The notes: generated by a model from the letters alone, not told the origin. Counted from the stretch's first letter, positions 5,720-11,904 are shown. The stretch: DNA of 12,459 nt from an uncultured Clostridia bacterium (GCA_947584775.1 CANPWT010000031.1:1-12459); one strand, 5' to 3'. A program made the numbers and translations.

Positions 5720-7942
5720 ATGCAAATTGTTGGTAATATTGACAGCACTATTTTTAGAAACCCGGAAAATGGCTATTCGGTAGTCAATATTTTTTACAAC
5801 AACAAAAAAATAACGGCGGTTGGCACATTGCCCGAAGTGTACGAGGGGCAAACGCTGGAACTTACGGGTGAATTTATTGTAAATAAAAAATTTGGCGAGC
5901 AGTTTAGAGTGGACGAATATAAAGTTATTGAACCCACCACCCTGCCCGCGCTTGAAAAATATTTATCTAGCGGGCTAATTTACGGCATTGGCCCGGTTAC
6001 CGCCAAACGAATTGTGGACGAATTTAAGGAAAACACTTTGTCCATTTTAGAATTAAACCCGTTAAAACTAAGCAAAATACGCGGCATTAGCAAGCAAAAA
6101 GCCATTGAAATTTCTAACGCATATAACGACATGAAAGAAATGCAAAATGCAATTATGTTTTTGCAATCGCACAACATAACCACCAACACTGCCATAAGAA
6201 TATATAATGTGTATAAAGATAAAACCATTGAAGTGGTTAAGGCAAACCCATATCAATTGGTGGAGGATGTGGACGGCATTGGTTTTACCAGCGCGGACAA
6301 TATTGCCATAAAACTTGGCATAGATTTATATGGCGAAAATCGAATTAAGGCGGGCTTGGTTTACTGCTTAAAGGTTGCCAGCGAAAAAGAGGGTCACACA
6401 TACCTGCCGCGGGAAATTTTAATTTCAAATTGCCTAGAAATTTTAAAATTTAGCGAAAATGAGAAAGATTTAGTTAATAAATGCACCGAATATTTGCAAA
6501 TTGAAGGGATGATTAAAAATTTTCCGTTTAAAGGCGAAGATGTTTGCATGCTTACAAAATTTTATTATCAGGAAAAATACATTGCCAACAAACTTTATAA
6601 ACTTAGCCAAAATCAATTTGAAAATAATAAAATTAATTTTATAGACGGCGTAAATTTTTATCAGCGTCTATACAACATCCAATTAAACGGCGAGCAAACT
6701 GACGCGGTTTTATCTAGTTTAAATGAGGGTGTATCAATAATAACCGGCGGGCCAGGCACGGGCAAAACAACCATTGTAAAATGCATTATCGAACTTTTAA
6801 AGCAAGAAAAAAGGCGGGTTATTTTGTGCGCGCCGACCGGGCGTGCCTCTAAGCGGCTTACCGAAACAAGCGGCATGGAAGCAAAAACAATACACCGCGC
6901 CTTAGAGATGAACCCAACTGAGGGCGAGGGCATTTTTATGCGCAACGAAAACAACCCAATTGATGCCGAAGTGGTTATTGTGGACGAAATGAGCATGGTG
7001 GATGTAAGTTTGTTTTATCATTTGCTTAAAGCGCTGCGCTCCACCACCAGGCTGGTTTTGGTTGGTGATAAAGACCAACTTCCAAGTGTGGGCGCGGGCA
7101 ATGTTTTAAGGAATTTGATTGAGTGCGGCTACATTCACACCACGCAACTTAAAAATATTTACAGGCAATCTAGCGATAGTTTAATAATTTCCAACGCACA
7201 TTTAATAAACAGCGGCAAAATGCCCGTTATTAACAATGCTAGTAAGGACTTTTTTTACGAGCCGGGCAAGGATTTAATTACCAATAGTGAAACCATTGTA
7301 GATTTGGTTACCACGCGGTTGCCAAAATATTTTGGCTACAAGCCAGAAGATATTCAAGTTTTAGCGCCAATGAAAGCGGGACCATGTGGAATAGACAATT
7401 TAAACGCAAAGTTGCAAATGGTTATTAACCCATATTATAGCGGGCTGGAAGTGGTTTCTGGCTTTCAAAAATACCATGTTGGCGACAAGGTTATGCAAAT
7501 TGTAAACAATTATGAAATGGAATATGTTAAACACGAAAAAAATGGCACAACCCAAACGGGCAACGGCGTTTTTAACGGAGATATTGGCTATGTTACAAAA
7601 ATTTCACCTGAAAGTGGCGAATTGACCATTTGTTTTGATGACGGCAAAGAGTGCGTGTACCCGCAGGGGGAACTTCACCAAATTACGCTTGCCTACGCCA
7701 TAACTATACACAAAAGCCAAGGTAGCGAATTTGATTGCGTGGTTATTCCGCTTGTGCCGGGCGCACCTATAATTGTAACCAGAAATTTGCTTTACACGGC
7801 AATTACACGTGCTAAAAAAACGGTGGTTTTGGTGGGTAGCAAACAAATTTTGGCGCGCATGATTTACAATAATTACACGGCAAAACGCTACACCCTGCTT
7901 AAAGAATTTATTAGTTTTGCTTTCCAAAACAAAGATATTTAA
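5720..7942 (+). CDS. recD2: RecD2-type ATP-dependent DNA helicase
   Basis: RecD2 (YrrC type) is a stand-alone SF1B 5'-3' helicase of bacteria lacking RecBC partners for it, acting in DNA repair and fork maintenance. The 740 residues match the family length. Domains in order: N-terminal OB-like region (FRNPENGYSVV, residues 13-23); three helix-hairpin-helix motifs, YGIGPVTAKRI (88-98), RGISKQKA (121-128) and DGIGFTSADNI (185-195); Walker A GGPGTGKTT (343-351); Walker B VVIVDEMSMVD (418-428); motif III GDKDQLPS (449-456); IYRQS; UvrD-C2-like AITIHKSQGSEFD (660-672); and LLYTAITRAKK (690-700). All key residues are present. The ATG at 5720 is used because it begins at the conserved family start; it lacks a ribosome binding site. 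In clostridia recD2 often precedes comF; here rplJL and an XRE gene lie between. A cloverleaf palindrome starts 5 bp after the stop. Confidence 0.95.
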   Translation: MQIVGNIDSTIFRNPENGYSVVNIFYNNKKITAVGTLPEVYEGQTLELTGEFIVNKKFGEQFRVDEYKVIEPTTLPALEKYLSSGLIYGIGPVTAKRIVDEFKENTLSILELNPLKLSKIRGISKQKAIEISNAYNDMKEMQNAIMFLQSHNITTNTAIRIYNVYKDKTIEVVKANPYQLVEDVDGIGFTSADNIAIKLGIDLYGENRIKAGLVYCLKVASEKEGHTYLPREILISNCLEILKFSENEKDLVNKCTEYLQIEGMIKNFPFKGEDVCMLTKFYYQEKYIANKLYKLSQNQFENNKINFIDGVNFYQRLYNIQLNGEQTDAVLSSLNEGVSIITGGPGTGKTTIVKCIIELLKQEKRRVILCAPTGRASKRLTETSGMEAKTIHRALEMNPTEGEGIFMRNENNPIDAEVVIVDEMSMVDVSLFYHLLKALRSTTRLVLVGDKDQLPSVGAGNVLRNLIECGYIHTTQLKNIYRQSSDSLIISNAHLINSGKMPVINNASKDFFYEPGKDLITNSETIVDLVTTRLPKYFGYKPEDIQVLAPMKAGPCGIDNLNAKLQMVINPYYSGLEVVSGFQKYHVGDKVMQIVNNYEMEYVKHEKNGTTQTGNGVFNGDIGYVTKISPESGELTICFDDGKECVYPQGELHQITLAYAITIHKSQGSEFDCVVIPLVPGAPIIVTRNLLYTAITRAKKTVVLVGSKQILARMIYNNYTAKRYTLLKEFISFAFQNKDI

Positions 7943-7946
7943 CTGC

Positions 7947-8024
7947 GGGGGCTTTTATGGCAAACCTGTGGTTTGCCATTGCGGGCAACGCGTTGCCCGC
8001 GCGCTTGAAAGCGCAAAAGCCCCC
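7947..8024 (+). repeat. Cloverleaf (four-way junction) palindromic element, copy A
   Basis: 78 bases fold almost completely. Outer stem: GGGGGCTTTT (7947-7956) with AAAAGCCCCC (8015-8024), 10 bp. Arm 1: ATGGCAAACC / GGTTTGCCAT (7957-7966 / 7970-7979), triloop TGT. One unpaired T (7980). Arm 2: a 20-bp perfect palindrome at 7981-8000 (GCGGGCAACG and its complement). Arm 3: GCGCTT / AAGCGC (8001-8014). The arms abut one another. A second element at 10528-10608 has the same outer stem and the same arm order when read on the opposite strand. It lies 5 bp after recD2 and 36 bp before the rplJ promoter. No T-run follows, so it is not a standard terminator. The function is unknown. Confidence 0.85.
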
Positions 8025-8059
8025 ACCCCACTAAATTTTAAAAATTTTATAAAAAAGTG

Positions 8060-8088
8060 TTGACAAGTTAATTTTTGCATAGTATAAT
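8060..8088 (+). promoter_or_regulatory. Consensus sigma-A promoter for rplJ-rplL
   Basis: TTGACA (8060-8065), 17 bp, TATAAT (8083-8088): both hexamers perfect, ideal spacing, with TG dinucleotides nearby. Transcription would start near 8095, leaving a leader of about 190 nt before rplJ. Confidence 0.92.
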
Positions 8089-8095
8089 ACCAATA

Positions 8096-8180
8096 ATTAA
8101 ATAAAAATCTAGCCAAAGACCACAAGTGCGTAAGCGTAAAACAAAAAGTTGCTTGTGTAGGAGAGAAAAGAATGTCGATT
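8096..8180 (+). promoter_or_regulatory. Ribosomal protein L10 leader (autoregulatory RNA)
   Basis: The leader contains AGCCAAAGACCACAAG (8111-8126) and GCTTGTGTAGGAGAGAAAAG (8151-8170), with CACAAG (8121-8126) pairing CTTGTG (8152-8157). The AGCC-AAGACC and GTAGGAGAGAA blocks are hallmarks of the Firmicutes L10 leader, which binds the L10-(L12)4 complex to repress the operon when free stalk protein is in excess. Position, promoter and downstream attenuator all agree. The segment GCCAAAGAC (8112-8120) can also pair with the attenuator loop at 8198-8205. Confidence 0.85.
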
Positions 8181-8187
8181 AAAATCT

Positions 8188-8218
8188 AATTCCTTTTGTC
8201 TTGGCAAAAGGGATTTTT
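8188..8218 (+). terminator. Attenuator (intrinsic terminator) in the rplJ leader
   Basis: AATTCCTTTTG (8188-8198) pairs with CAAAAGGGATT (8205-8215), including one G-T wobble, around a 6-nt loop TCTTGG, and is followed by TTTTTGTTT. It lies between the L10-binding region and the rplJ ribosome binding site, as expected for transcription attenuation controlled by L10. Confidence 0.85.
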
Positions 8219-8284
8219 GTTTAATAGGGTTTGTGCAAATTTTTTGGTACATCGCACATCCCGCAAAGCATAAAGGAGGATAAA

Positions 8285-8767
8285 GTGTCAGCAAATCAGG
8301 AAGCAAAAAAGATTGCCGTTGAGGAAATTAAAAACTTAATCAGCACATCCAAAAGCGTTGTATTGGTAGACTATCGCGGTATAACCGTTGCGCAGGACAC
8401 TGCTTTTAGAAAAACTTTAAGGGAAAATAAAGTAAGTTATAAAGTTATTAAAAACAGTTTGTTCAAAATTGCCTGCAATCAACTTGGCATCACCGGTTTG
8501 GAAGATAGTTTAAACGGCACAACCGCATTTGCGTTTAGCCTTGAAGATGAAACAGTTGCTCCTCGCCTAATCAAAAATGCTATGAAAGATTATCAAACCT
8601 TGCAAATTAAGGCCGGCTTGTACAACAACAAGCCTATAACCGAAGCCGAGGTTAAAGAACTTGCAAGCATCCCAGGCAAAGAACAACTTATTGCTCAATT
8701 ACTATATGTCCTCAATGCACCTGTATCAAGCCTTGCTCGTGCAATAAAAGCAATCGCAGAAAAGTAA
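8285..8767 (+). CDS. rplJ: 50S ribosomal protein L10
   Basis: L10 anchors the L7/L12 dimers to the large subunit to form the stalk that recruits translation GTPases. The start is GTG at 8285: it gives MSANQEAKK, the family N terminus, and AAGGAGG (8273-8279) lies 5 nt before it. The reading frame extends further upstream, but that part is the leader. The product has 160 residues, close to the usual 165-175. Recognisable: SKSVVLVDYRGITVAQDTAFRK (the VLVDYRG block near 25-31), YKVIKNSLFKIA, GTTAFAFS, and a C-terminal helical tail, GKEQLIAQLLYVLNAP-SSLARAIKAIAEK, which holds L12. Next comes rplL after 55 bp. Regulation: L10 leader plus attenuator. rplJL here is not followed by rpoB, and rplK-rplA do not precede it. 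Confidence 0.97.
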   Translation: MSANQEAKKIAVEEIKNLISTSKSVVLVDYRGITVAQDTAFRKTLRENKVSYKVIKNSLFKIACNQLGITGLEDSLNGTTAFAFSLEDETVAPRLIKNAMKDYQTLQIKAGLYNNKPITEAEVKELASIPGKEQLIAQLLYVLNAPVSSLARAIKAIAEK

Positions 8768-8822
8768 TTTTAATAGGCTTATTTGGGTCAACCCCAACAA
8801 AGGATTTTAAAAGGAGAAAATT

Positions 8823-9203
8823 ATGGCAAAATTAACAAATCAAGAAATTATCGACAGCGTTAAAGAAATGACCGTTGTTGAACTTAATGCTTTAGTTAAA
8901 GCATTGGAAGAAGAATTTGGCGTTAGTGCCGCTGCAGCAGTTGTTGCAGGCCCAGCAGCCGCTGGCGAAGCAGCCCCAGCCGCAGAAGAAAAAACAGAAT
9001 TTAATGTTGTGCTTAAAGAAGTTGGCGCAAACAAAATTGCTGTTATTAAAGCAGTTCGTGAGGCTACCGGCCTTGGCTTAATGGAAGCAAAAGGCTTAGT
9101 TGAAGGCGCTCCTTCAACTATTAAAGAAAATGTTGCAACTGAAGAGGCAAAAACATTAAAAGCCGCTTTGGAAGCAGCAGGCGCCGTTGTTGAACTTAAA
9201 TAA
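8823..9203 (+). CDS. rplL: 50S ribosomal protein L7/L12
   Basis: 126 residues, the usual length. The N-terminal dimerisation/L10-binding domain (MAKLTNQEIIDSVKEMTVVELNALVKALEEEFGV, residues about 1-34) is followed by an Ala/Pro-rich hinge (35-54, AAAAVVAGPAAAGEAAPAAE type) and the globular C-terminal domain with EFNVVLKEVGANKIAVIK, VREATGLGLMEAKGLVEGAP and AKTLKAALEAAGAVVELK, which contacts EF-Tu and EF-G. The start is ATG with AAGGAG 6 nt upstream. It is cotranscribed with rplJ; the 55-bp spacer holds a small hairpin, TTGGG / CCCAA (8783-8797), that might adjust the L10:L12 ratio. A strong terminator closes the operon. Confidence 0.98.
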   Translation: MAKLTNQEIIDSVKEMTVVELNALVKALEEEFGVSAAAAVVAGPAAAGEAAPAAEEKTEFNVVLKEVGANKIAVIKAVREATGLGLMEAKGLVEGAPSTIKENVATEEAKTLKAALEAAGAVVELK

Positions 9204-9216
9204 TTCTTTATGCTTA

Positions 9217-9250
9217 AAAAAATCGCTCGTTTGGGCGGTTTTTTGTTTTT
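9217..9250 (+). terminator. Rho-independent terminator of rplJ-rplL
   Basis: AAAAAATCGCTC (9217-9228) pairs with GGGCGGTTTTTT (9233-9244), with two G-T wobbles, around a GTTT loop, followed by GTTTTT. It begins 13 bp after the rplL stop. The following stretch, 9251-9394, holds no gene. Confidence 0.9.
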
Positions 9251-9330
9251 CAATTTGCTTAGCCCCATTTTTAGCCCACCCCAAGCCCAGCAATCTTAAA
9301 ATTTGTTGAAAAATGCATAAAAATGTCGAA

Positions 9331-9363
9331 TTTTGGTTAAATTAGAATTGTATTAAACCAAAA
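9331..9363. promoter_or_regulatory. Inverted repeat upstream of the XRE gene, candidate operator
   Basis: TTTTGGTT (9331-9338) and AACCAAAA (9356-9363) form 8-bp perfect arms 17 bp apart. They sit about 30 bp upstream of the putative -35 box of the XRE regulator gene. Autoregulation by the encoded repressor is plausible but not shown by the sequence. Confidence 0.35.
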
Positions 9364-9394
9364 ATGGACACAAATTCTTAAAAAGTATACAAAT

Positions 9395-9424
9395 TTGGCA
9401 TTTAAGTTGGTTAAAAATTATAAT
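9395..9424 (+). promoter_or_regulatory. Candidate promoter for the XRE-comF pair, leaderless spacing
   Basis: TTGGCA (9395-9400), 18 bp, TATAAT (9419-9424). A start 7 nt after the perfect -10 box falls on the A of the ATG at 9431. No ribosome binding site precedes that ATG. The in-frame TTG at 9395 is part of the -35 box and so is unlikely to be translated. Confidence 0.6.
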
Positions 9425-9430
9425 AAAAGT

Positions 9431-9742
9431 ATGAACATTAAACAATTAAGAAAAAATATGGGTTTAACCCAAAAAGATGCGGCAAAAAGGCTGGGTATTT
9501 TGCCAACGGCACTGTATAAATACGAGGCAGGCTTGGTTGAGCCAAACATTAGCATGCTAATAAAAATGGCGGATTTTTATGCAACCAGCGTGGATGAAGT
9601 TGTTGGCGCTAAAACCCCAATGTTGGACTTGCGCAAATTGGACGAAAATCAAAAGGAATTAATTTTAGAAATTGTTAATTTGCCTAAAAGCAAAGTGGAC
9701 CATGTTTTAGGTTATGTAAAAGCGTTAAAAGATAAATTTTAG
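9431..9742 (+). CDS. XRE/Cro-type HTH transcriptional regulator
   Basis: 103 residues from ATG 9431. The N-terminal half is a Cro/C1-type helix-turn-helix: MNIKQLRKNMGLTQKDAAKR (1-20), LGILPTALYKYEAGLVEPN (21-39), then helices 4-5 with MLIKMADFYATSVDEVVG (42-59). The C-terminal part, LDENQKELILEIVNLPKSKVDHVLGYVKALKDKF, is a short helical segment that probably dimerises. It is a small cytoplasmic DNA-binding protein; its targets are unknown. comF starts 25 bp after its stop, so the two are probably cotranscribed and the regulator may control comF or itself. A longer start at TTG 9395 is possible by frame but adds 12 residues that are not part of the HTH fold and overlap a promoter. Confidence 0.88.
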   Translation: MNIKQLRKNMGLTQKDAAKRLGILPTALYKYEAGLVEPNISMLIKMADFYATSVDEVVGAKTPMLDLRKLDENQKELILEIVNLPKSKVDHVLGYVKALKDKF

Positions 9743-9767
9743 GCCATACGCTTTGTTTTTAAAACAT

Positions 9768-10511
9768 ATGAAAAAATTTTTAAATATTTTTAACAAAGTT
9801 TTGGATGTTGTTTACCCTAACCATGTTAAATGCGTGTTTTGCGGGGAGGAAACTAGCGAAACATCTGTTTACGATTGTTGCAAAAAATGTTGGCACGAGT
9901 TGCCCTTTATAAAATCAAGTTGCCCACGATGTGGCGGGCCAATTTTGGAGGGCAGTTCGGGCGTTTGTTTGGACTGCAAGCGCAATAATTACGATTTTGA
10001 CCAAGCCAAAAGCGTTTTTATTTACGAGGGTAAAGTTCTTTCCGCCGTGCATAGATACAAATATAACGCGTGCCTTAATTTTTCCACGCCATTTGCACAA
10101 TTTATGGCGGAAATTTACGCGAGTTGGAACATTTGCCCGGATTACATAACCGCCGTGCCAATGTTTAAAGATAAGGAGAAAGAGCGCGGATATAACCAGG
10201 CAAAATGTTTGGCAACCGAGTTGAGCAAAATGTTTAACCTGCCATACATAGATTTTTGCGTTAAGGTTACGGACAACCCGAGCCAAACAAATTTTAGTTT
10301 TGCCGAGCGTAGCAAAAATGTTTTAAACGCGTACAAATTTAACCGGGAACACAAAAAACTTATTAAAAACAAAACCGTGCTTTTAATTGACGATGTGTTC
10401 ACAACCGGCGCAACTTCAAGCGAGGTTAGCCGTGTGCTTAAAAATGCGGGCGCGAGCGCGGTTTACGTGCTTACATTTGCGCACACCATACGCAAAAATT
10501 TAAAAGTGTAA
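9768..10511 (+). CDS. comF: ComF family protein (ComFC-like amidophosphoribosyltransferase-fold protein)
   Basis: 247 residues from ATG 9768; a TTG five codons upstream is possible, and neither has a ribosome binding site. The N terminus carries a double zinc ribbon: C22-x2-C25, CC-x2-C (37-41), C52-x2-C55 and C67-x2-C70. The C-terminal half is a type I phosphoribosyltransferase fold with PMFKDKEKERGYNQA (131-145) and the PRPP loop VLLIDDVFTTGAT (204-216). ComFC/GntX proteins take part in natural DNA uptake or in handling incoming DNA in Gram-positives; the biochemical reaction is not established. It ends in tandem TAA TAA and is followed 17 bp later by the second cloverleaf element. Proximity to recD2 fits the common clostridial neighbourhood. 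Presence of comF alone does not show competence. Confidence 0.95.
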   Translation: MKKFLNIFNKVLDVVYPNHVKCVFCGEETSETSVYDCCKKCWHELPFIKSSCPRCGGPILEGSSGVCLDCKRNNYDFDQAKSVFIYEGKVLSAVHRYKYNACLNFSTPFAQFMAEIYASWNICPDYITAVPMFKDKEKERGYNQAKCLATELSKMFNLPYIDFCVKVTDNPSQTNFSFAERSKNVLNAYKFNREHKKLIKNKTVLLIDDVFTTGATSSEVSRVLKNAGASAVYVLTFAHTIRKNLKV

Positions 10512-10527
10512 TAAGCAGGCTAAACAC

Positions 10528-10608
10528 GGGGGCTTTTGCGCATTTTATGCGCACGCGGGCGGCTGCTCGCGCCCTGTCCCCGCCAAAGGCGGGCCCAGAA
10601 AAGCCCCC
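10528..10608 (-). repeat. Cloverleaf (four-way junction) palindromic element, copy B
   Basis: 81 bases with outer stem GGGGGCTTTT (10528-10537) and AAAAGCCCCC (10599-10608), identical to copy A. Inside on the plus strand: hairpin GCGCAT-TTT-ATGCGC (10538-10552); a GC-rich arm with GGGCG / CGCCC (10557-10561 / 10570-10574); and hairpin CCCGCC-AAA-GGCGGG (10579-10593), which a TG/CA pairing can extend. Read on the minus strand the arm order matches copy A: a triloop hairpin first, a GC-rich arm of about 20 nt, then a short hairpin starting GCGC that runs straight into AAAAGCCCCC. B is therefore inverted relative to A. Arm sequences differ but pairing is kept. Confidence 0.8.
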
Positions 10609-10613
10609 ACACA

Positions 10614-10638
10614 CCCCGCCCGCTACCGCGCGGCGGGG
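10614..10638. repeat. GC-rich hairpin next to cloverleaf copy B
   Basis: CCCCGCC (10614-10620) pairs with GGCGGGG (10632-10638); the stem continues as CGC / GCG with one bulged C around a TACC loop. No T-run follows on either strand. With the cloverleaf it forms a GC-rich island of about 110 bp in otherwise AT-rich DNA. It might replace a terminator for comF. Confidence 0.7.
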
Positions 10639-10889
10639 CCCCAACCCTCCTACTTCCCCTAAGTAAATATAATTAATCTTACCCTATTTTATTGTCAAAG
10701 CCCTGCCCACACACCCAACCTGTTTTTATTACTCCACCCAACCCACATTTATTACAATATAAACAACATAAAAATAAAATTTAGGCAATTTGCCTTGTTT
10801 CGCCTGTAATTTAAGCCATATTAAAATAATTTTAAGCAAGACGAAAATTTTTCGCATATATTTTCGACAATTTTAATTTGTTTTACCTA
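10639..10889. other. Gene-free C-rich, G-poor spacer with possible G-quadruplex on the minus strand
   Basis: I see no gene here. The plus strand is rich in CC and CCC and poor in G. On the minus strand 10701-10720 reads GG-TT-GGG-TGTGT-GGG-CA-GGG and 10734-10744 reads GGG-TT-GGG-T-GG, enough for a two-tier quadruplex. AGGCAA / TTGCCT (10783-10795) is a tiny palindrome. The right end is plain AT-rich promoter DNA. Confidence 0.4.
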
Positions 10890-10918
10890 TTGACAAATTT
10901 AAAATCTTTTGCTAATAT
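10890..10918 (+). promoter_or_regulatory. Sigma-A promoter for the lipoprotein gene
   Basis: TTGACA (10890-10895), perfect, 17 bp, TAATAT (10913-10918). The start would be near 10925, leaving a short leader that holds AGGAG (10928-10932) 5 nt before the ATG. Confidence 0.8.
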
Positions 10919-10937
10919 ATAGAGAATAGGAGTAACT

Positions 10938-11882
10938 ATGAGTTTACTTACAACTTTAAAAGATAAAATTAAAACAATAAACAAAACAAAATTATTTAAG
11001 TCGGTTATGGGCTTAACCCTTGCCGCAGGCATAACCCTGGGCTCGGCCGCGTGCGCAGCAAAAACCCCATCAACCAACTCCACCAACCCATACACCAGCC
11101 AAACTTCAACCCAAACCAGCCAATCCCAAAGCAACAAAAATTCCTCCACCCAAAAATGGGGCAACCTAGTCACCAGCCTACTAAACGATGAAGAATTGTT
11201 AGCCAATGCTGACGAATGTAGAGTTGGTTTGCCTGTACAATTTTTAAAAGATGAGGGCTATGATTTAGCCGACCCTTCAAAGTCGTTCACAAATATTACT
11301 TTTAATTATCTTTCTGAGCCTAACAATGTTTACATAAATGTTAATGTTTTAAATAATGATGACTATTACACGCAATATTTAATTAGATATACTTTGTCAG
11401 ACAGAGATATGCAAGATTATTTAACTTTGCAGGGAATAAAAGATTGGCACATGAATTTAGTAAATGCTGAAATTGCAAAACTCTATACCCCTACATTACT
11501 AGTGAAATCTCAAATATCTAAAAAAGCATTGACGACTTTAAAAGTTTATATAGCGGGATATAATTACATGAATAAATTTATTCCAATTGCTAACAATATT
11601 AAAGATGTTGATATAATTTTGTTAAATGTAGATGTAGAAAATCAAATCATTTATATAATGTATACCCCACAATCAAGCAATCAACCAGCATGGAAAGAAA
11701 TTAAACTTAAGAGGCATTTAGAAAAAGTAACTTTAGAAAATGATATACTTGTGAAACCAGCTGGAGAAAGAGGATGCTTAGCAGATGATGAATTTGCAAA
11801 AAACAGTCCACTAAAACCATCTTATAGAATAATCAGTACTAGTTCTTATTTTGAAAAAGACGTTTTATCAACAGAAAAGTAA
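10938..11882 (+). CDS. Putative lipoprotein of unknown function
   Basis: 314 residues, ATG 10938 with AGGAG 5 nt upstream. A basic N-terminal segment (K8-K22), a hydrophobic core MGLTLAAGITLG (24-35) and a cysteine at 39 (GSAAC) make a lipoprotein signal likely, though serine at -3 is less usual than leucine. Residues 41-73 form a Ser/Thr/Asn/Gln linker, then a globular domain of about 240 residues (WGNLVTSLLNDEELL, GLPVQFLKDEGYDL, RYTLSDRDMQDYL, a Tyr-rich middle and RHLEKVTLENDILV near 259-272) that I do not recognise. It would be held on the outer face of the membrane. Codon use changes near codon 86 (nt about 11195): before it AAC/ACC/AGC/CCA dominate, after it AAT/ATT/TAT/GAT. A terminator overlaps its stop codon. 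Confidence 0.75.
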   Translation: MSLLTTLKDKIKTINKTKLFKSVMGLTLAAGITLGSAACAAKTPSTNSTNPYTSQTSTQTSQSQSNKNSSTQKWGNLVTSLLNDEELLANADECRVGLPVQFLKDEGYDLADPSKSFTNITFNYLSEPNNVYINVNVLNNDDYYTQYLIRYTLSDRDMQDYLTLQGIKDWHMNLVNAEIAKLYTPTLLVKSQISKKALTTLKVYIAGYNYMNKFIPIANNIKDVDIILLNVDVENQIIYIMYTPQSSNQPAWKEIKLKRHLEKVTLENDILVKPAGERGCLADDEFAKNSPLKPSYRIISTSSYFEKDVLSTEK

Positions 11883-11904
11883 ACGACAGTAATGTCGTTT
11901 TTTT
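11881..11904 (+). terminator. Rho-independent terminator of the lipoprotein gene
   Basis: AAACGACA (11881-11888) and TGTCGTTT (11893-11900) form a perfect 8-bp stem with a GTAA loop, followed by TTTT. The stem begins inside the TAA stop codon (11880-11882). Confidence 0.9.

Noticed and set aside
7947..8024. tRNA gene, because of cloverleaf shape and length
   Set aside because: No 7-nt anticodon loop, no T-loop GTTCGA, triloop and near-loopless arms, and a 10-bp acceptor-like stem. The arms are perfect palindromes instead.
7947..8024. Integron attC site or simple Rho-independent terminator
   Set aside because: No extrahelical bases or core sites of attC are seen, and no integrase is nearby; no U-tract follows the outer stem.
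8231..8284. N-terminal extension of L10 in the same frame
   Set aside because: It would translate leader RNA downstream of the attenuator; the GTG at 8285 has an ideal ribosome binding site and gives the family N terminus.
8840..9268. Minus-strand frame of 142 codons over rplL
   Set aside because: Low-complexity Ala/Ser/Thr translation is a by-product of the Ala-rich L7/L12 codons on the other strand.
9395..9430. Upstream TTG start for the XRE regulator
   Set aside because: It coincides with the -35 box, has no ribosome binding site and adds residues outside the HTH fold.
9915..10286. Minus-strand frame of 123 codons within comF
   Set aside because: It is antisense to a clear ComF coding region, with no promoter or ribosome binding site and no recognisable motif.
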